A DNA stretch of 64,000 nucleotides from Euclidia mi (GCA_944739405.2 OX123187.2:80460450-80524449); one strand, 5' to 3'. Positions 43,612-55,514 are shown, counted from the stretch's first letter. The notes: a model not told the origin generated them from the sequence alone. Numbers and translations: made by a program.

Positions 43612-45445
43612 TATAAAAAAAAGAAAGAAAGAAAAAGTATTTATTTGGACTGAAAATTGACACATACAATATTGCGAAAAAAAAAGAAGAAACAAAGAAA
43701 CAGAAGATTACAATAGATAGAATTACAATAGGATCAAATATGAATTCAAAAGGATACAATTATAAATTCAAGTCATGGATAATTATAATTAGTTCATTTC
43801 ATAATTATAATTAGGATTTAAATAGTAAACACATTGTAATTTGAGATATGGATATAAATTTAATAAAATAAAATAAATTAAATTACATTAATTGCTGTGT
43901 TGCTTTTCGCCAAAAAGGAACCTAGTTCAGCATATGCCACTCCTAAAAGCCTGGCGCTGATTTTCAACTAGGTTCACTTGTGAAAGCACAGATACTGTCA
44001 TCGAACATATTATGAGTGAAAACAAAACAATGGAATAACACAACAGCATACAGTAATAATATTAGAATCAATCTACACAAAAAGTAAATTTAATAAAAAA
44101 TTTAAACTATTCAATAACGTATTATTTAAAATAAGGTTGGATAATGCAATGTATAATTTTTCGTCTAGGGTCTGGTCGGCTTACCTCAATTATATGAAAG
44201 AGGCATTCAGATTAATCATGTCCCTCTTTCGCTGCGCCTCCAGTAAATATTGTTTTAGGCGAATTTGAAATGTTTTAATTGATGAGACATTACGTAAAGG
44301 AGGTAGCATATTATTCCAGCATTTGGATGCCACGTAGCGGAAACTTCCTCTGAATGCCTCTGACATATGTGGCTTTATCGCCAGTTGTTTGGAACATTGT
44401 CTGCTTGGACGATCACTACTACCTGCCACCCAGTTCAGTTTTTCATATAAGTAAAGTGGTTGCCTCGATTTAATTACACCAAAAAGCAGACAAGCTAAGT
44501 GCAATTTTAGACGGGATTTCATTTTCAGTATAGAATATCTATTCAAGAAAGGAGTCACATGGCACCTGTATGGCACCGCAAAACAAAAACGGGCACAAGC
44601 GTTCTGCACTCTTTGCACTTTGCGTTCAGTGCGTGCTAGCAGTGTTGGTCCATACACCGTATCGGCGTAGTTAAGCTTACTTAAAACTAGGGCCTCCACT
44701 AGCTGAACGCGCAGTTCCTCAGAGAGGAAGAGACGCAGTTTATACAAAAGTCTCAAACGATATAAGGAGTTTCTAACTGCGTCACCAACCGCCTTTTCGA
44801 AACGTAGGGCAGAATCGAAGGTCAGGCCGAGATTACGAGCTTCATGCACCTGTTCCAACGGGATACCTTGTAACATGACACTTGATGTTGAATGTAACAT
44901 GTTAAGACTAGTCTTGGTACCAAATATCATGAACTTAGTTTTTGTAGGATTTAACAACAAACAGTTCAGCTCCGACCAGGTAACGAGTTTCTTCAAGTCG
45001 TCATTTAGGTCTTTTATTGCCCTTTCATAATCAAAAGGTTTGAATGACAGATAAATTTGAACGTCATCTGCATAAATATGGTAGTTGCATTTTGTAATGC
45101 AGTCCTTCATATCTGTGCAGTAAAGGGCAAAAAGTATGGGTCCCAGTATAGATCCTTGCGCCACACCTCTAGTTAATGAGGCAGGTGCCGAGTTTAATAT
45201 TTTATTGAGATCTATTTGATAAATAGCTGTGAAACCACTTCAGAGCGTTATTGTCAAATCCATAGAAGCTCAATTTTGATAATAATTTATCCAAATTTAT
45301 GGCGTCAAACGCGCGAAAATAAGCTAATAAGACTAAAATTGTGCACATGCCTTGGTCCTGGGCTAGCATAATATTATCAGTGACATCCAATAATGCCGTA
45401 GTTGTGCTGCGAAACTGTCGAAATTTGTAGTTACAATTATGCTGA
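43612..45445 (-). mobile_element. CR1-group LINE, 5'-truncated, RT catalytic motif intact
   Basis: On the minus strand, RT sequence starts near 45440 and runs to the ORF2 stop at 44190. It is followed by about 550 bases of 3' UTR and a CTTT-rich simple tail near 43612-43640. There are no LTRs. The endonuclease and ORF1 are missing through 5' truncation. The sequence differs strongly from the 6.5-kb LINE, so it is a second family of the same broad group. Confidence 0.75.
44190..45440 (-). pseudogene. LINE reverse transcriptase with YADD, 5'-truncated
   Basis: The 324-codon frame 44190-45164 has AQGSILGPILFALYC, the catalytic YADDVQIYLSF, the GLTFDSALRFEKAVGDAV linker and the long C-terminal tail of CR1-group RTs. 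The preceding part at 45202-45440 has TTTALLDVTDNIMLAQDQG and AYFRAFDAINLDKLL (motif A Asp) and is separated by a stop and frame change at about 45165-45202. The RT copies element RNA at a nicked target. The N-terminal domain and endonuclease are absent, so this copy cannot move by itself. Confidence 0.8.
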
Positions 45446-46479
45446 GAAGAAACTCATAGGAAAAATGTAACGGACGTAGTACATAAACAACATGGTACAG
45501 ATAAAAACAAGTGAGAATAAAAATAACACAAAAAGCAACATAAGTATTATAGGTAAACATATATATGAAAGGCAAGTAAGATTGTTTCATACATCGATAT
45601 ATATGTATGGTTTCATATAAATCGTCTTTGCTTTTGAATGTAAAAGTAATAATTAACAAGTCGAAACAAAAACAAAACATAGCAGAACTAATTATATTTC
45701 CCAAATATTTTTTGGAAGTCACTTTCATTATAAATGCGACGCGTTGCTGCCCCCTCTTCCTTCTTAACAAACACCTTACCTTCCTTAGACCATATTTAGT
45801 GCTACATACATCAGAGTCATTAATAAGTAGCGCACGATATTTACATTCATACTGATGTTATGAATACAAACTGTCTGACTAAATATCTAAACTTCTATAT
45901 CCCTCCAGACTAATATTTTTAATAGCAAAAGTTTATTTGTCTCAGACGGGCCACCGGCCACAGCCACGCTGGCTGTCGCAAACGAGCGTGACCGGTAGCC
46001 GCCACTTGTCGCTTCGCTTTAACCGCTTAACCAATTTTGTTGAAATGTAGAAGAGTGATAGTTGAAGAACTGGGTATGTGTATAGTATATTTTTATTAGC
46101 ATACTACCTGGGCGAAGCTGAGGGAATAAGCTAAGCTATAAGGGCCTTTTATTACCTGATACTGGCATACTATTTCAATACCTCTGAAAAGAAGTTGGAG
46201 TAAATATAAATCTTTTGTGACACTACCTAGCTAGCAGCATCGCTTTTGAAACATAAACCTTCAATGCTCAAAGCTCTGCAAGTAAATACCTCACAAATCA
46301 TTTCCAATCTGAGTATCGCTATCAGGGTGCAGTCAAAGTGAAATTGTTTAGCATTTTCTTGCGTTTGTCCAATCCCTTCCGAACTTTGTAAGGTTTATAT
46401 TTGATTCGGATAGAGATAAGGACTCTGAAATTGGGTGCAATTCTCTTGATGTTTCGTTATTTATTAACCGGTCAAATTT
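45446..46479. other. Non-coding, with a repeat-like patch at about 45945-46140
   Basis: The patch begins gacgggccaccggccacagc and continues with ttaaccgcttaaccaatttt and a gcatactacctgggcgaag block. This is the style of the 'cattttgatgaaatttggta' dispersed repeats of moths. No gene is supported. Confidence 0.4.
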
Positions 46480-47422
46480 ACCGCTTTAATTTGACATTAT
46501 AGCTAAAGCATCACACGGTCGTTATCTGACCACCCGCGAAGCAAAGCCACTTGCCGTGCTACCTTAAACCTAAACTTACGACTCGTCACTCGAGTGTTAA
46601 TATTTGAAATGATGTTTTTATGAAAGTAGATTAAAAAGGCTTTGTAGTAATGTTTGAATGGTGACTGAATGACGGAATGTTTAGTTTATGCGACCCGCCG
46701 AACTTGATCTTATTTTAAACAATGTTGTCTATCGACGACCTACTAGCCATTTTTGTTAGTCATGATAACAATATGGGTTATAAATTGCTTACTTTTGTTA
46801 TTTTGTATACCTGGTGGTATAAGTTTTACAATAATATAAAATTATAGCAATGTTTGCTTAGAAAATTATTTAAATGTCAGCATTTGAAATTTTGTATATT
46901 TCGCTGTCATTGCATGTTGCGCGCGGGGCGTAATTATGGATTCAAAACATCATTGCAACCAAATAATATAATTATATTTGATATTTTTATGTTTTAATAG
47001 TGAACGAACTAATTATTTATAAAATAACAGCAAAAAAATAAACAAATATTGTGTAATAATTTAATTCAAAAGGCTATATTCTTTCAATTACCGAAAAAAC
47101 GGCAATTATTTTTTATTGAATGAAAATATATAGATAAGGTTACATTTATGCTATGAATTATTGTTTTATTATGAGCATATAAATAAACATGATATATAAT
47201 ACTCCTATAGTTCATAAGATATTGGCTTTCGAAAATTTTGGCGGGTATGGCGGTTATTTTTGGCGGTAAAAAGTAAACAATTGTGCAAAGTCCAATAAGA
47301 ATAATTCTTATCGGATTCTTATCAGATATGGTTTTTTTATTGGCAATCTAGTTTAAAAGAAACTTATCTAGGTTTGAATCTGATATATAACAAAAAAAAA
47401 TATGTTTGAAAAAATAAAATAC

Positions 47423-47902
47423 TGTAGCTGGGGTTCGTCCGGGATGCAGGGAATCAGCAAGAAAAGCCGCCTGGTAGAGTTGTACCGCGTTTATTGTACG
47501 AATGTGTACAAATTATATACGTACTCAATCGACTTTGCACCCTTAGACCAAGTAGGACGAAAGGGGAGGAAGTCGCCTAAAGACTATCTAAGCTCAAGAA
47601 GTTCCGAATAACTATTCCAAGTAGGACGTAGTTAGCGAATGCAACCTGAGATAGATTAACAAATATTGCTTGATCCTACGGAGGTCATTCACCTTTGGAG
47701 AATCTTAACATCGACTTTTAATTTGTGACGTAGTTGGATCAGAGCCATCTAGTTCAAAACACAGGAACTTGTTGAAATAGATGAATGCTTACAGCATTAA
47801 CGTTATGATCCACCGTTAAACTAAGTTGATTAGTTATTATTGGCTCCGTACATAGATGGCGTAAGTAGTATATTGACGATGTTTCTTATTAGGTGTGTTA
47901 CA
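47423..47902 (-). repeat. Gypsy 3' LTR
   Basis: 480 bases, TGTAGCTG...GTGTTACA on the plus strand (TG...CA ends). It is identical to 52830-53309 except for a three-base cluster (gccgcc against aacacc) and one A/G difference. Confidence 0.9.
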
Positions 47903-47918
47903 ATCTCCCCCTCAGTTC
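47903..47918 (-). other. Gypsy polypurine tract
   Basis: Directly inside the 3' LTR the minus strand reads aactgagggggagat. It touches the LTR start TGTAACAC and marks the plus-strand priming site. Confidence 0.7.
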
Positions 47919-47951
47919 CCGAAGACGACTCGGCGAGAGGAACTGGTAAGA

Positions 47952-49229
47952 TTATTGTTTCCTTGGACGTCCACGTGCTCTTTTTATCTCGGGTGGTGGC
48001 GCGGTAGCGACAACTGGCTTCCTAGGCCGACCTCTTCTTCTAAGAGGTAGCACAGGCGCTGGAACTGTATCCGAAGTTTCACTTTGGAAGGGAGTCAAAG
48101 CTGATGAATGGTAAAGACCGATCGGTATATCAGGACTATCCAAAGTAGCTACTTTAAAAGAGGCAGGACCATGTTGTTCTAAAATTACATATGGTCCGTC
48201 TCTACAAGGTGCAAATTTTGCGGTGATGCCCTATGTTCCTTTACTAACAGGATGTAGGTTAACAAGAACTAGGTCTCCTGGCTTATATTGCGGATGAGGG
48301 CGTCTGTGTTGGTCCACATATGCTTTCCGAGCCTCTTCTTTCATTTCCTGTACTTCTCTTGCTTTTACCAAAGTATCAGCAAGATCTCTAAGTTTTGGTG
48401 TTATTTCGGGTATAAGGTTCTCAGAGATGAGTATATTTCGGAAATCAATCTCGTTATCTCTTGGAGATCTTAATTCTCTTCCAAATGTCAAGAATGCTGG
48501 CGTTTGACTCGTGGCTAAGGAACTAGCGCTATTCATAGCAAATCGGATCCCAGGTAAAAGTTTTGACCATTGGGTATGGTTTTCTCCTTGTATCAAAATA
48601 GCCAGCTGTGTTTTTAAATCTCGATTCCGGCGTTCAACCGGGTTTGTTTCAGGATGATACAATGGAGTGTATTGATGTTTTATATTTAACCTATAGGTTA
48701 CTTGTTGCATAACATTACTCACAAACTGAGTACCATTATCACTTATCAATCGCCTTGGTACTCCATATCTTAAGAAAACTTCGTTTATAAGGGTCATAGC
48801 ACAGTTTTCTGCTGAGGCGGTATTTAGAGCGAAAAGTTCAACCCATCTAGAGGCCATGTCTTCTACAATCAGAATCCATGTCTTTCCATCCTCAGTTTCT
48901 GGAAGAGGACCAAATAAATCAAACGACACAACCTCAAAGCGCTGATTCATGGCAGTAGTTTGAAGCAAACCTGCGGGTTTCTGGTTAGAAGGCTTATAGC
49001 GTTGACATTCTAAACAATTTTTTACATAACTTGCAATATATTTACGCATGCCACTCCAATAATACCTATTGGCAATTCTTTTATAAGTTTTATCAGCTCC
49101 GTAGTGGCCTGCTAAAGGATCATCATGATAAGCACTAAGAACATTTGCCCATTCATGTTCAGGCACTACTAACTGAGCATCATCGACCTCAGAATCAGGA
49201 TGCAAGCAATACAACATTCCATTATTCAT
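47952..49229 (-). pseudogene. Gypsy integrase with a C-terminal AT-hook-like tail
   Basis: The frame 48231-49229 carries the zinc domain (HYGADKTYKRIANRYYW, CLECQRYK), then the core with SFDLFGPLPE (Asp), LISDNGTQFVSNV (Asp) and ETNPVERRNRD (Glu). It ends with a basic tail and a KPGDLVLVNLHPV block. An in-frame TAG at 48231-48233 follows. The frame then continues to 47952 and ends with two GRPRK blocks (RRRGRPRKP and ARGRPRKQ), the minor-groove AT-hook signature. Integrase inserts the DNA copy. The tail may help choose AT-rich targets; this is my inference. Confidence 0.8.
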
Positions 49230-49314
49230 TAGGTAACCTTTGTTACTCCAATAAGCAGCATCCTCGGTCCTTTTTGTCTCTTCGAGACTATTTATGATGT
49301 TTTGTAGCTTACTA

Positions 49315-49657
49315 AGGTAGTAGAGCCATGCTTACTTTTAAGGTAGTAGAGCCATGCTGATATCAGCATGAATGGGCCGGCTCCACCGGGGAAGTACTAC
49401 CCTCTCACAGAAAATCGACGTAAAGTAACAGTACCTATACTGTTGCGTTTCGTTCGGTGAGTGAGAGTACCGGAGGCCCTATCCCCTATTCCTTCTCCCT
49501 CATCCCACTCCTCATCCTATCCCTTTTCCCAACTTCAAGGGGCGGCAACGCACTTGTGACTCCTGTGGTGTTGCTTGTGTCCATGGGCGGCGGTAATTGC
49601 TTACCATCAGGCAATCCGTCTGCTCGTTTGCCGCCTATTACCATAAAAAAAAAAAAA
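49315..49657 (+). mobile_element. A-tailed retroposon inserted in gypsy pol
   Basis: This insert of about 340 bases starts aggtagtagagccatgctga and ends in a run of 13 or more A residues. The 3' part (gtgtccatgggcggcggtaa) recurs in shorter form at 8743-8846. It lies between the RNase H and integrase coding parts, and the short repeat acta on both sides (49311-49314, 49658-49661) fits a minimal target duplication. The class (LINE tail or SINE) is not settled from this window. Confidence 0.75.
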
Positions 49658-51235
49658 ACTATCTTTTTCTTGTTCTTTACGAATATCTTTTGGGCTTCTG
49701 GTAGGCATATCTACTATTACTGAACAGATGTTGCAGCTCGACAAAGCATCAGCAACAGAGTTTAATCTCCCTGGTTGATAGGAAATAGTTAGGTTATACG
49801 CCTGAATCTGTAATGCCCATCTGGCTAAACGGCCAGTAGGTGATTTTAAATTTAAGAGCCATTTCAAAGCTTGATGATCTGTAATAACCGTGATTGGCGT
49901 TCCTTCAATGTATGAACGGAACTTGTTTAAGGCCCAGACTATAGCTAAAGCCTCTCTCTCGGTAGTGGAATAATTTCTCTTCGCTGAGGTGAGCAGTCTA
50001 CTTGCATACTCAACCGGGTGTTCATCATCCTTCTCCCCCTGGACCAGAACTGCTCCGAGCGCATAGTTACTGGCATCAGTTTTTAGAATAAAAGGTTTGG
50101 TATCATCTGCTTGGCGCAAAACCGGGGCGGTACTCAATTTTCGCTTCAGCATACTATATGCTTCGTCTTGTTCTGTACTCCACACCCAGGCAACCTTTTT
50201 CTTTGTAAGTTTTGTGAGGGGTTGAGCAATGGCTGAGAAATTACCAATAAATCGACGATACCAGGAGCACATTTGTAAAAAGGATATCAGTTGTTGAAGA
50301 TTCTTTGGAGTTGTTCTATCCAAAATTGCTTTTCTCTTTTCGGGATCAGGTTTTAAGCCTTCAGGCGTTATGATGTGTCCCAGGTATTTAATAGACGAAC
50401 AGAAGAATTTGCATTTATCTTTGTTCACGGTTAAATTAAATTCTCTCATTTTACCCAGTATATCCTTTAGATCAGAGAGGTGACCCTCATAAGTGCCAGA
50501 AAAAAATATTAAATCATCCAAATATGCCAGCATGGTGACGTGTTCCAGGTTAACTCGGAATCTATCAATCAGACGCTGAAAGGTAGCAGGAGCGCTACAT
50601 AACCCGAAGGGCATTCTCTTGAATTTGTAGATTCCAAATGGAGTAATGAATGCTGTCTTGTCCTCATCCTCCTCTCTTAATTTGACTTGCCAGTACCCGG
50701 ATTTTAAGTCAAGCGACGTCATATAAGGTGTGGGTTTTGCTGAGTGCAGCAGGTCATCTATCCGAGGAATTGGATAAGTATCTGCTACAGTGATAGCATT
50801 CAGACGGCGATAGTCAATACACACTCGAACCTCTTCATTAGATTTTGGTACTAAAATAACGGGTGAAGACTATGGTGAAGAACAAGGTACTATAATATTC
50901 TTTGTCAGCATTTTGTCTAGTTCTTTCTTCAGAACTTCCTTTTTTGCTGGTGAAAGTCTGTAAGGAGGTACTGATATAGGTATATAATGCTTTGTTATAA
51001 TACAATGTTCGCCAAACGAACAAGGTTTTTCGTTATCAATGAAAACATCTTGATACTCTAATAAAATTTTATTTATCTGGTTTTCCTGATCTTTAGAGAG
51101 GCCTAACATACATAAATCGATTGAGTCGACGACGGCTAGGGCTGGAGCCTCGTTCCGAATTGGGAGAGCTTGGAAACAGTCCTTTGGAGTGAGGAGATAA
51201 TGTAACTTCCGCTCCTCGGACCATCTTTTCAGCAT
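49607..51235 (-). pseudogene. Gypsy reverse transcriptase and RNase H
   Basis: The upstream frame 50870-51235 ends with an in-frame TAG at 50870-50872, just before the RT core. The next frame 49607-50824 has CIDYRRLNAITVADTYPIPR, LDLKSGYWQVKL, MPFGLCSAPATFQRLID and the catalytic YLDD block (LAYLDDLIFFSG). The RNase H part has LKTDASNYALGAVLVQ, TEREALAIVWAL and ITDHQALKWLL. The enzyme makes the DNA copy and removes RNA. Apart from the TAG it is open to the point where the A-tailed insert begins. Confidence 0.9.
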
Positions 51236-51326
51236 TCCTCATCATATATTCCTCGAAGCGGGGCGAGTATCCATCGAAGACGGTTTTGGGTTTCTTTCTT
51301 GGCCTTAAGTCGAGCGGAATAAGTTT

Positions 51327-52736
51327 TTATCCCGTTGTAGCACTTGAGCACGGTATGGAAGCGGTCTCAGTAGGCAGCGCAGCACTCGGTACTCGCTTGA
51401 CATGTACTGCGCTATTACCGGACTCGGTGAAATTTACGTAGTCTTCCTCGTACAATTCATACCGAGTTGGATCATCCGCGAACTCCCATGTAAATTGTGG
51501 AAGATTCAGTACCATTTTAGCGTCTTGGATGAATCCGACTCCAAGTAACGTTCGGTTGTCTCTGGACTCCGGAAGCACGATGAAAGTGGTTGGGATTATC
51601 CGATGTTCTAGCTTGACGGGTACCGTAGTCTTCAAGACCCGTTGATGTCTGCCTACACCGCCAGCTAGTGTAAGACGTACGTCTTTTTCATAAAACTTAT
51701 GACCTTGGTTAACTAATTGCCTATAAAGATGATACGAGGCGACACTCGTTTTGGCACATGTATCCACGTAGGCCGACCCCTTAACACCTCCAACCTCTAT
51801 AAAAAGTATCGGTCGGTTTCTGACGTTGGTTCGGATATTCAGGGCGCAGAAACTTATATCTGACACTGGCGTCGGTCTTCTCTTTGAAGCACACGTAGGG
51901 CAACTACTGCGGACAACACCTGGTGCACCACACCCATAACAGTGCAGTTTCGGTGCTGAAGGAGATGGTACTTGCACTGCTGTGGTCACTTCCGCTTTTG
52001 GACGTGTAGGGCTTGTACGTTCCTGGATTCCAAATTCCTCCTGTTTCTTCTTTAACTTCCTACACTCCTCTGTTGTGTGGCCATTAAAGTGACAGAAGCC
52101 ACATTTCTTCTTCTTGGGCACGACAGGTTTAACATTTTTCTCCCGTTCAGGTGGAATCAGGCTCTGCGATTGGTCTAAACACATCTGCTCAATCCCCCGG
52201 GCTGCCTCCAAAAGTTGGTCAAAGGTTGTTATTGATTTGCGAGGGACCCTATCTCGGATACGGCTGTTGAATTGTCCGTATATCATATCCAGCTGCTGGC
52301 ACTCGGGCTGTTTTGGATCCGGCAGTTGAGCAAATAACATTCGCTTGTGGGCTATAAAGCTCTCGGTAGACGTGTGGCAATCCTGTTTTTCCCCAACGAT
52401 TTCCTGGTACAAGACATACGCCGGTTTACGAGGAGCAAATGCATATCGTAGCCGATCTTGAAAATCTTTCCAAGACGTCACTTGTTGCTTCACGCCTTGC
52501 CACCATATTGCAGCTTCCTTTTTCAGCAACACGGGCACACCTGTAAGGGCTTCCGCATCAGGAATATTTTCAATTTGCTTGAATACGGTCGCTGCTGCCA
52601 AAAAAGCTTCCACCATTTGCGAATTCTTGCTGCCGTCGAGTTCAGCTGTACAGGTAGCGAAGGTGCCGTGTTTTTGTGGTGACAGTCTAGCCAAAAGTGT
52701 CTGGAACTGTTCTTCGGTCAAGTTGACAGACATCTT
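51327..52736 (-). pseudogene. Gypsy Gag and protease, protease triplet altered
   Basis: The likely start is the ATG at 52736 (MSVNLTEEQFQTLL). The open frame extends upstream to 52877, but that part is leader and LTR-adjacent sequence. It has a Gag body, a CGFCHFNGHTTEEC knuckle and a second Cys-rich CYGCGAPGVVRSSCPTC stretch. A retropepsin-like domain follows, with its active site reading VDTCAKTSVA where Asp-Thr-Gly is expected. The C-terminus runs to 51327. Gag builds the particle and protease matures it; with a Cys in place of the Gly, protease activity is doubtful. The frame itself is unbroken over about 470 codons. Confidence 0.85.
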
Positions 52737-52807
52737 GTTGCGTTTCGCTGTTATCGTAGTAATTCTACCCGTGCGCGTGACGTATCTTGCTTTGCCGTGC
52801 TGTTCGG

Positions 52808-52825
52808 GCCCCACGTTGGGCGCCA
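52808..52825 (-). other. Gypsy primer binding site, tRNA-Lys type
   Basis: Four bases inside the 5' LTR the minus strand reads tggcgcccaacgtggggc. This 18-base sequence is the primer site complementary to tRNA-Lys(CUU) known from several retroelements. It marks the start of minus-strand DNA synthesis. Confidence 0.8.
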
Positions 52826-52829
52826 GAAT

Positions 52830-53309
52830 TGTAGCTGGGGTTCGTCCGGGATGCAGGGAATCAGCAAGAAAAAACACCTGGTAGAGTTGTACCGCGTTTA
52901 TTGTACGAATGTGTACAAATTATATACGTACTCAATCGACTTTGCACCCTTAGACCAAGTAGGACGAAAGGGGAGGAAGTCGCCTAAAGACTATCTAAGC
53001 TCAAGAAGTTCCGAATAACTATTCCAAGTAGGACGTAGTTAGCGAATGCAACCTGAGATAGGTTAACAAATATTGCTTGATCCTACGGAGGTCATTCACC
53101 TTTGGAGAATCTTAACATCGACTTTTAATTTGTGACGTAGTTGGATCAGAGCCATCTAGTTCAAAACACAGGAACTTGTTGAAATAGATGAATGCTTACA
53201 GCATTAACGTTATGATCCACCGTTAAACTAAGTTGATTAGTTATTATTGGCTCCGTACATAGATGGCGTAAGTAGTATATTGACGATGTTTCTTATTAGG
53301 TGTGTTACA
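52830..53309 (-). repeat. Gypsy 5' LTR
   Basis: 480 bases with TG...CA ends, paired with 47423-47902. On the minus strand it starts TGTAACAC. The target duplication ATAC follows on the plus strand at 53310-53313. Confidence 0.9.
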
Positions 53310-53736
53310 ATACGAAAATTGGCGACAATTAACAATCATTTATATTTTATATCTTTTTATGTTTAAAATTAAAATGTTTCTTTCCAGTATATTTATTTTC
53401 TCTGAAAGTAAATTAAATTACCTTTCTAACCGTGTACAATACTTATATACCTCCAATAATAAAAAAAACGACGAGAAATATGAATATGTTAGAAATATAA
53501 AATGGCGGGAAAATATTATACCGGGCGCGCTTTATACCGCTCTTGCGTGGGCTTCAAGAATATTATTTAGTGTTAGTTAATATAATTCGAAAGCTTATTT
53601 AATTACGCGTCTTTTGATATACAATATTAACTTAATAAATAGAAATATCATCATTCTTTTAACGAAAATATTACAAAATACATCTACGGGTGTCTTGAGA
53701 TGCCTCGATGGTGGCCAAAATGCTTCGAGGGGTTAA

Positions 53737-53994
53737 GCATAGTGTGCGTAGGAAAAATTGATATGAGTGTTATCATAAAATATGCCCAGTATTGTCCATT
53801 TTTATGTGGACTGACATTTCAGTTGTTACACATCCTTGTTTAGTTATTGCATTTGATTATTAATATTTGGTTATTCGCAGATTGTGACCGTTATTTGATG
53901 ATCACTACAATCGCATTTTATGAGTTTATGTGAACTTGCGCTATGCAAGTAGCTATATAAGTGCAACGCTTTTACTATATAACCGCTCAAGGTA
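53737..53994. other. Spacer between the two 1.4-kb repeats
   Basis: 258 bases without matching sequence in either copy, AT-rich. No gene or repeat is recognised. Confidence 0.5.
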
Positions 53995-55391
53995 ACCGCT
54001 TTAATTTGGGATTTATCGCTAAAGCATCACGCGGTCGTTATCTGACCACCCGCGAAGCAATTGCCACTTGCCGTGCTACCTTAAACCTAAACTTACGACT
54101 CGTCACTCGGGTTTTGATATTTGAAATGATGTTTTTATGAAAGTAGATTAAATAAGCTTTGTAGTAAAGTTTGAATGGTGATTGAATGACGGAATGTTTA
54201 GTTTATGCGACCCGCCGAACTTGATCCTATTGTAAACAATGTCGTCCATCGACGACCTACTCGACATTTTTCTTTGTCATGATAACAATATGGGTTATAA
54301 ATTGCTGACTTTTATTATTTTGTGTACCTGGTGGTATAAGCTTTACAAAAATAAAAATTAAAGCAATGCTTGCTTAGAAAATTATTTAAATGTCAGCATT
54401 TGAAATTTTTGTATATTTCGCTGTCTTTGCATGTTGGGCGCGGGGCGTAATTATGGATTCAAAACATCATTGTAAACAAATAATATAATTATATTTGATA
54501 TTTTTATGTTTTAATTGTGAATGAACTAATTAGTTATAAAATAACAGCAAAAAAATAAACAAATATTGTGTAATAATTTAATTCAAGAGGCTATATTCAT
54601 TCAATTACCGAAACAACGGCATTTATTTTTTATTGAATGAAAATATATAGATAAGGTTACATTTATGCTATGAATTATTGTTTTATTATGAGTATATAAA
54701 CAAACCTATCATATGATATATAATACTCCTATAATTCATGAGATATAGGCTTTTGAAAAATTTGGCGGGTATGGCGGTTATTTTTTGCGGGAAAAAGTAA
54801 ACCATTGTGCAAAGTCCAATAAGAATAATTCTTGTCGGAATCTTATCAGATATGGTTTTTTTAATTGGAAATCTAGTTGAAAAGAAACTTATCTAGGTTT
54901 GAATCTGATATATTACAAAAAATATGTTTAAAAAAATAAAATACGAAAATTGACGGCAATTAACAATCATTTATATTTTATATCTTTTTATGTTTAAAAT
55001 TAAAATGTTTGTTTCCATTATATTTATTATTTCTAAAAATAAATTAAATAACCTTTCTAAGCGTGTACAATACTTATATACCCGCCATAATAAAAAACGA
55101 CGAGAAATATGAATATGTTAGAAATATAATAGCGCGCTCGAAAATGGCGGGAAAATATTATACTGGGCGCGCTTTATACCACTCTTGCGTGGGCTTCAAG
55201 TATATTATTTGGTGTTAATTAATATCATTCGAAAGCTTATTTAATTACGCGTCATTTGATGTGCAATATTAACTTAATAAATAGAAATATCACCATTCTT
55301 TCAACGAAAATAATACGCGCCCGTACTTAGCTTGAAAGCTTAGCCTCGAAAGTGGCCAAAATACTTCTACGGGTGCTTTGAGGGGATAAGG
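53995..55391 (+). repeat. 1.4-kb direct repeat, copy B (empty site)
   Basis: It matches copy A from accgctttaattt at the left to cttcgagg/ctttgagggg at the right, with small indels. At about 54940 the joined sequence taaaatacgaaaattg corresponds to the uninterrupted target. This proves that the gypsy insertion in copy A came after the duplication. Confidence 0.8.
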
Positions 55392-55514
55392 TGCTCTTTG
55401 TACTCTTGCTATACCTCACCAGGTGCTTAATGTATTCTATAGTATACACTATTGCCTGCTCTTTATGATATGGCGCATATAATATGGCAAACTAACTTTT
55501 CTACAATATAAGCT

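Larger units (their letters stand above)
47423..53309 (-). mobile_element. Gypsy LTR retrotransposon, structurally complete, recently inserted
   Basis: On the minus strand: 5' LTR 52830-53309, primer site 52808-52825, Gag with protease, RT/RNase H, integrase, polypurine tract at 47903-47918 and 3' LTR 47423-47902. Both LTRs are 480 bp with about four differences, mostly clustered at one spot, so insertion is recent. A 4-bp target duplication ATAC flanks it. The matching empty site is visible in copy B near 54940. Coding capacity is damaged: two in-frame TAG stops, a changed protease triplet and a retroposon inside Pol. No env-like frame is present. Confidence 0.9.
46480..53736 (+). repeat. 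1.4-kb direct repeat, copy A (split by the gypsy element)
   Basis: Sequence 46480-47422 followed by 53310-53736 matches 53995-55391 with roughly 90 percent identity by eye over about 1.37 kb. The gypsy element sits inside. Unit sequence includes gcatcacacggtcgttatct and tggcgggtatggcggttatt. There is no long open frame and no obvious terminal inverted repeat, so it is a non-coding repeat unit of unknown class. Confidence 0.8.

Noticed and set aside
43559..43759. Phe-rich minus-strand ORF of 66 codons (possible membrane protein)
   Set aside because: It arises from the A/G-rich simple tail of the LINE and adjacent AT-rich DNA.
45363..45770. 135-codon minus-strand ORF upstream of the LINE RT
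   Set aside because: It is Phe/Tyr/Cys-rich without motifs and overlaps the RT start in another frame. It is incidental.
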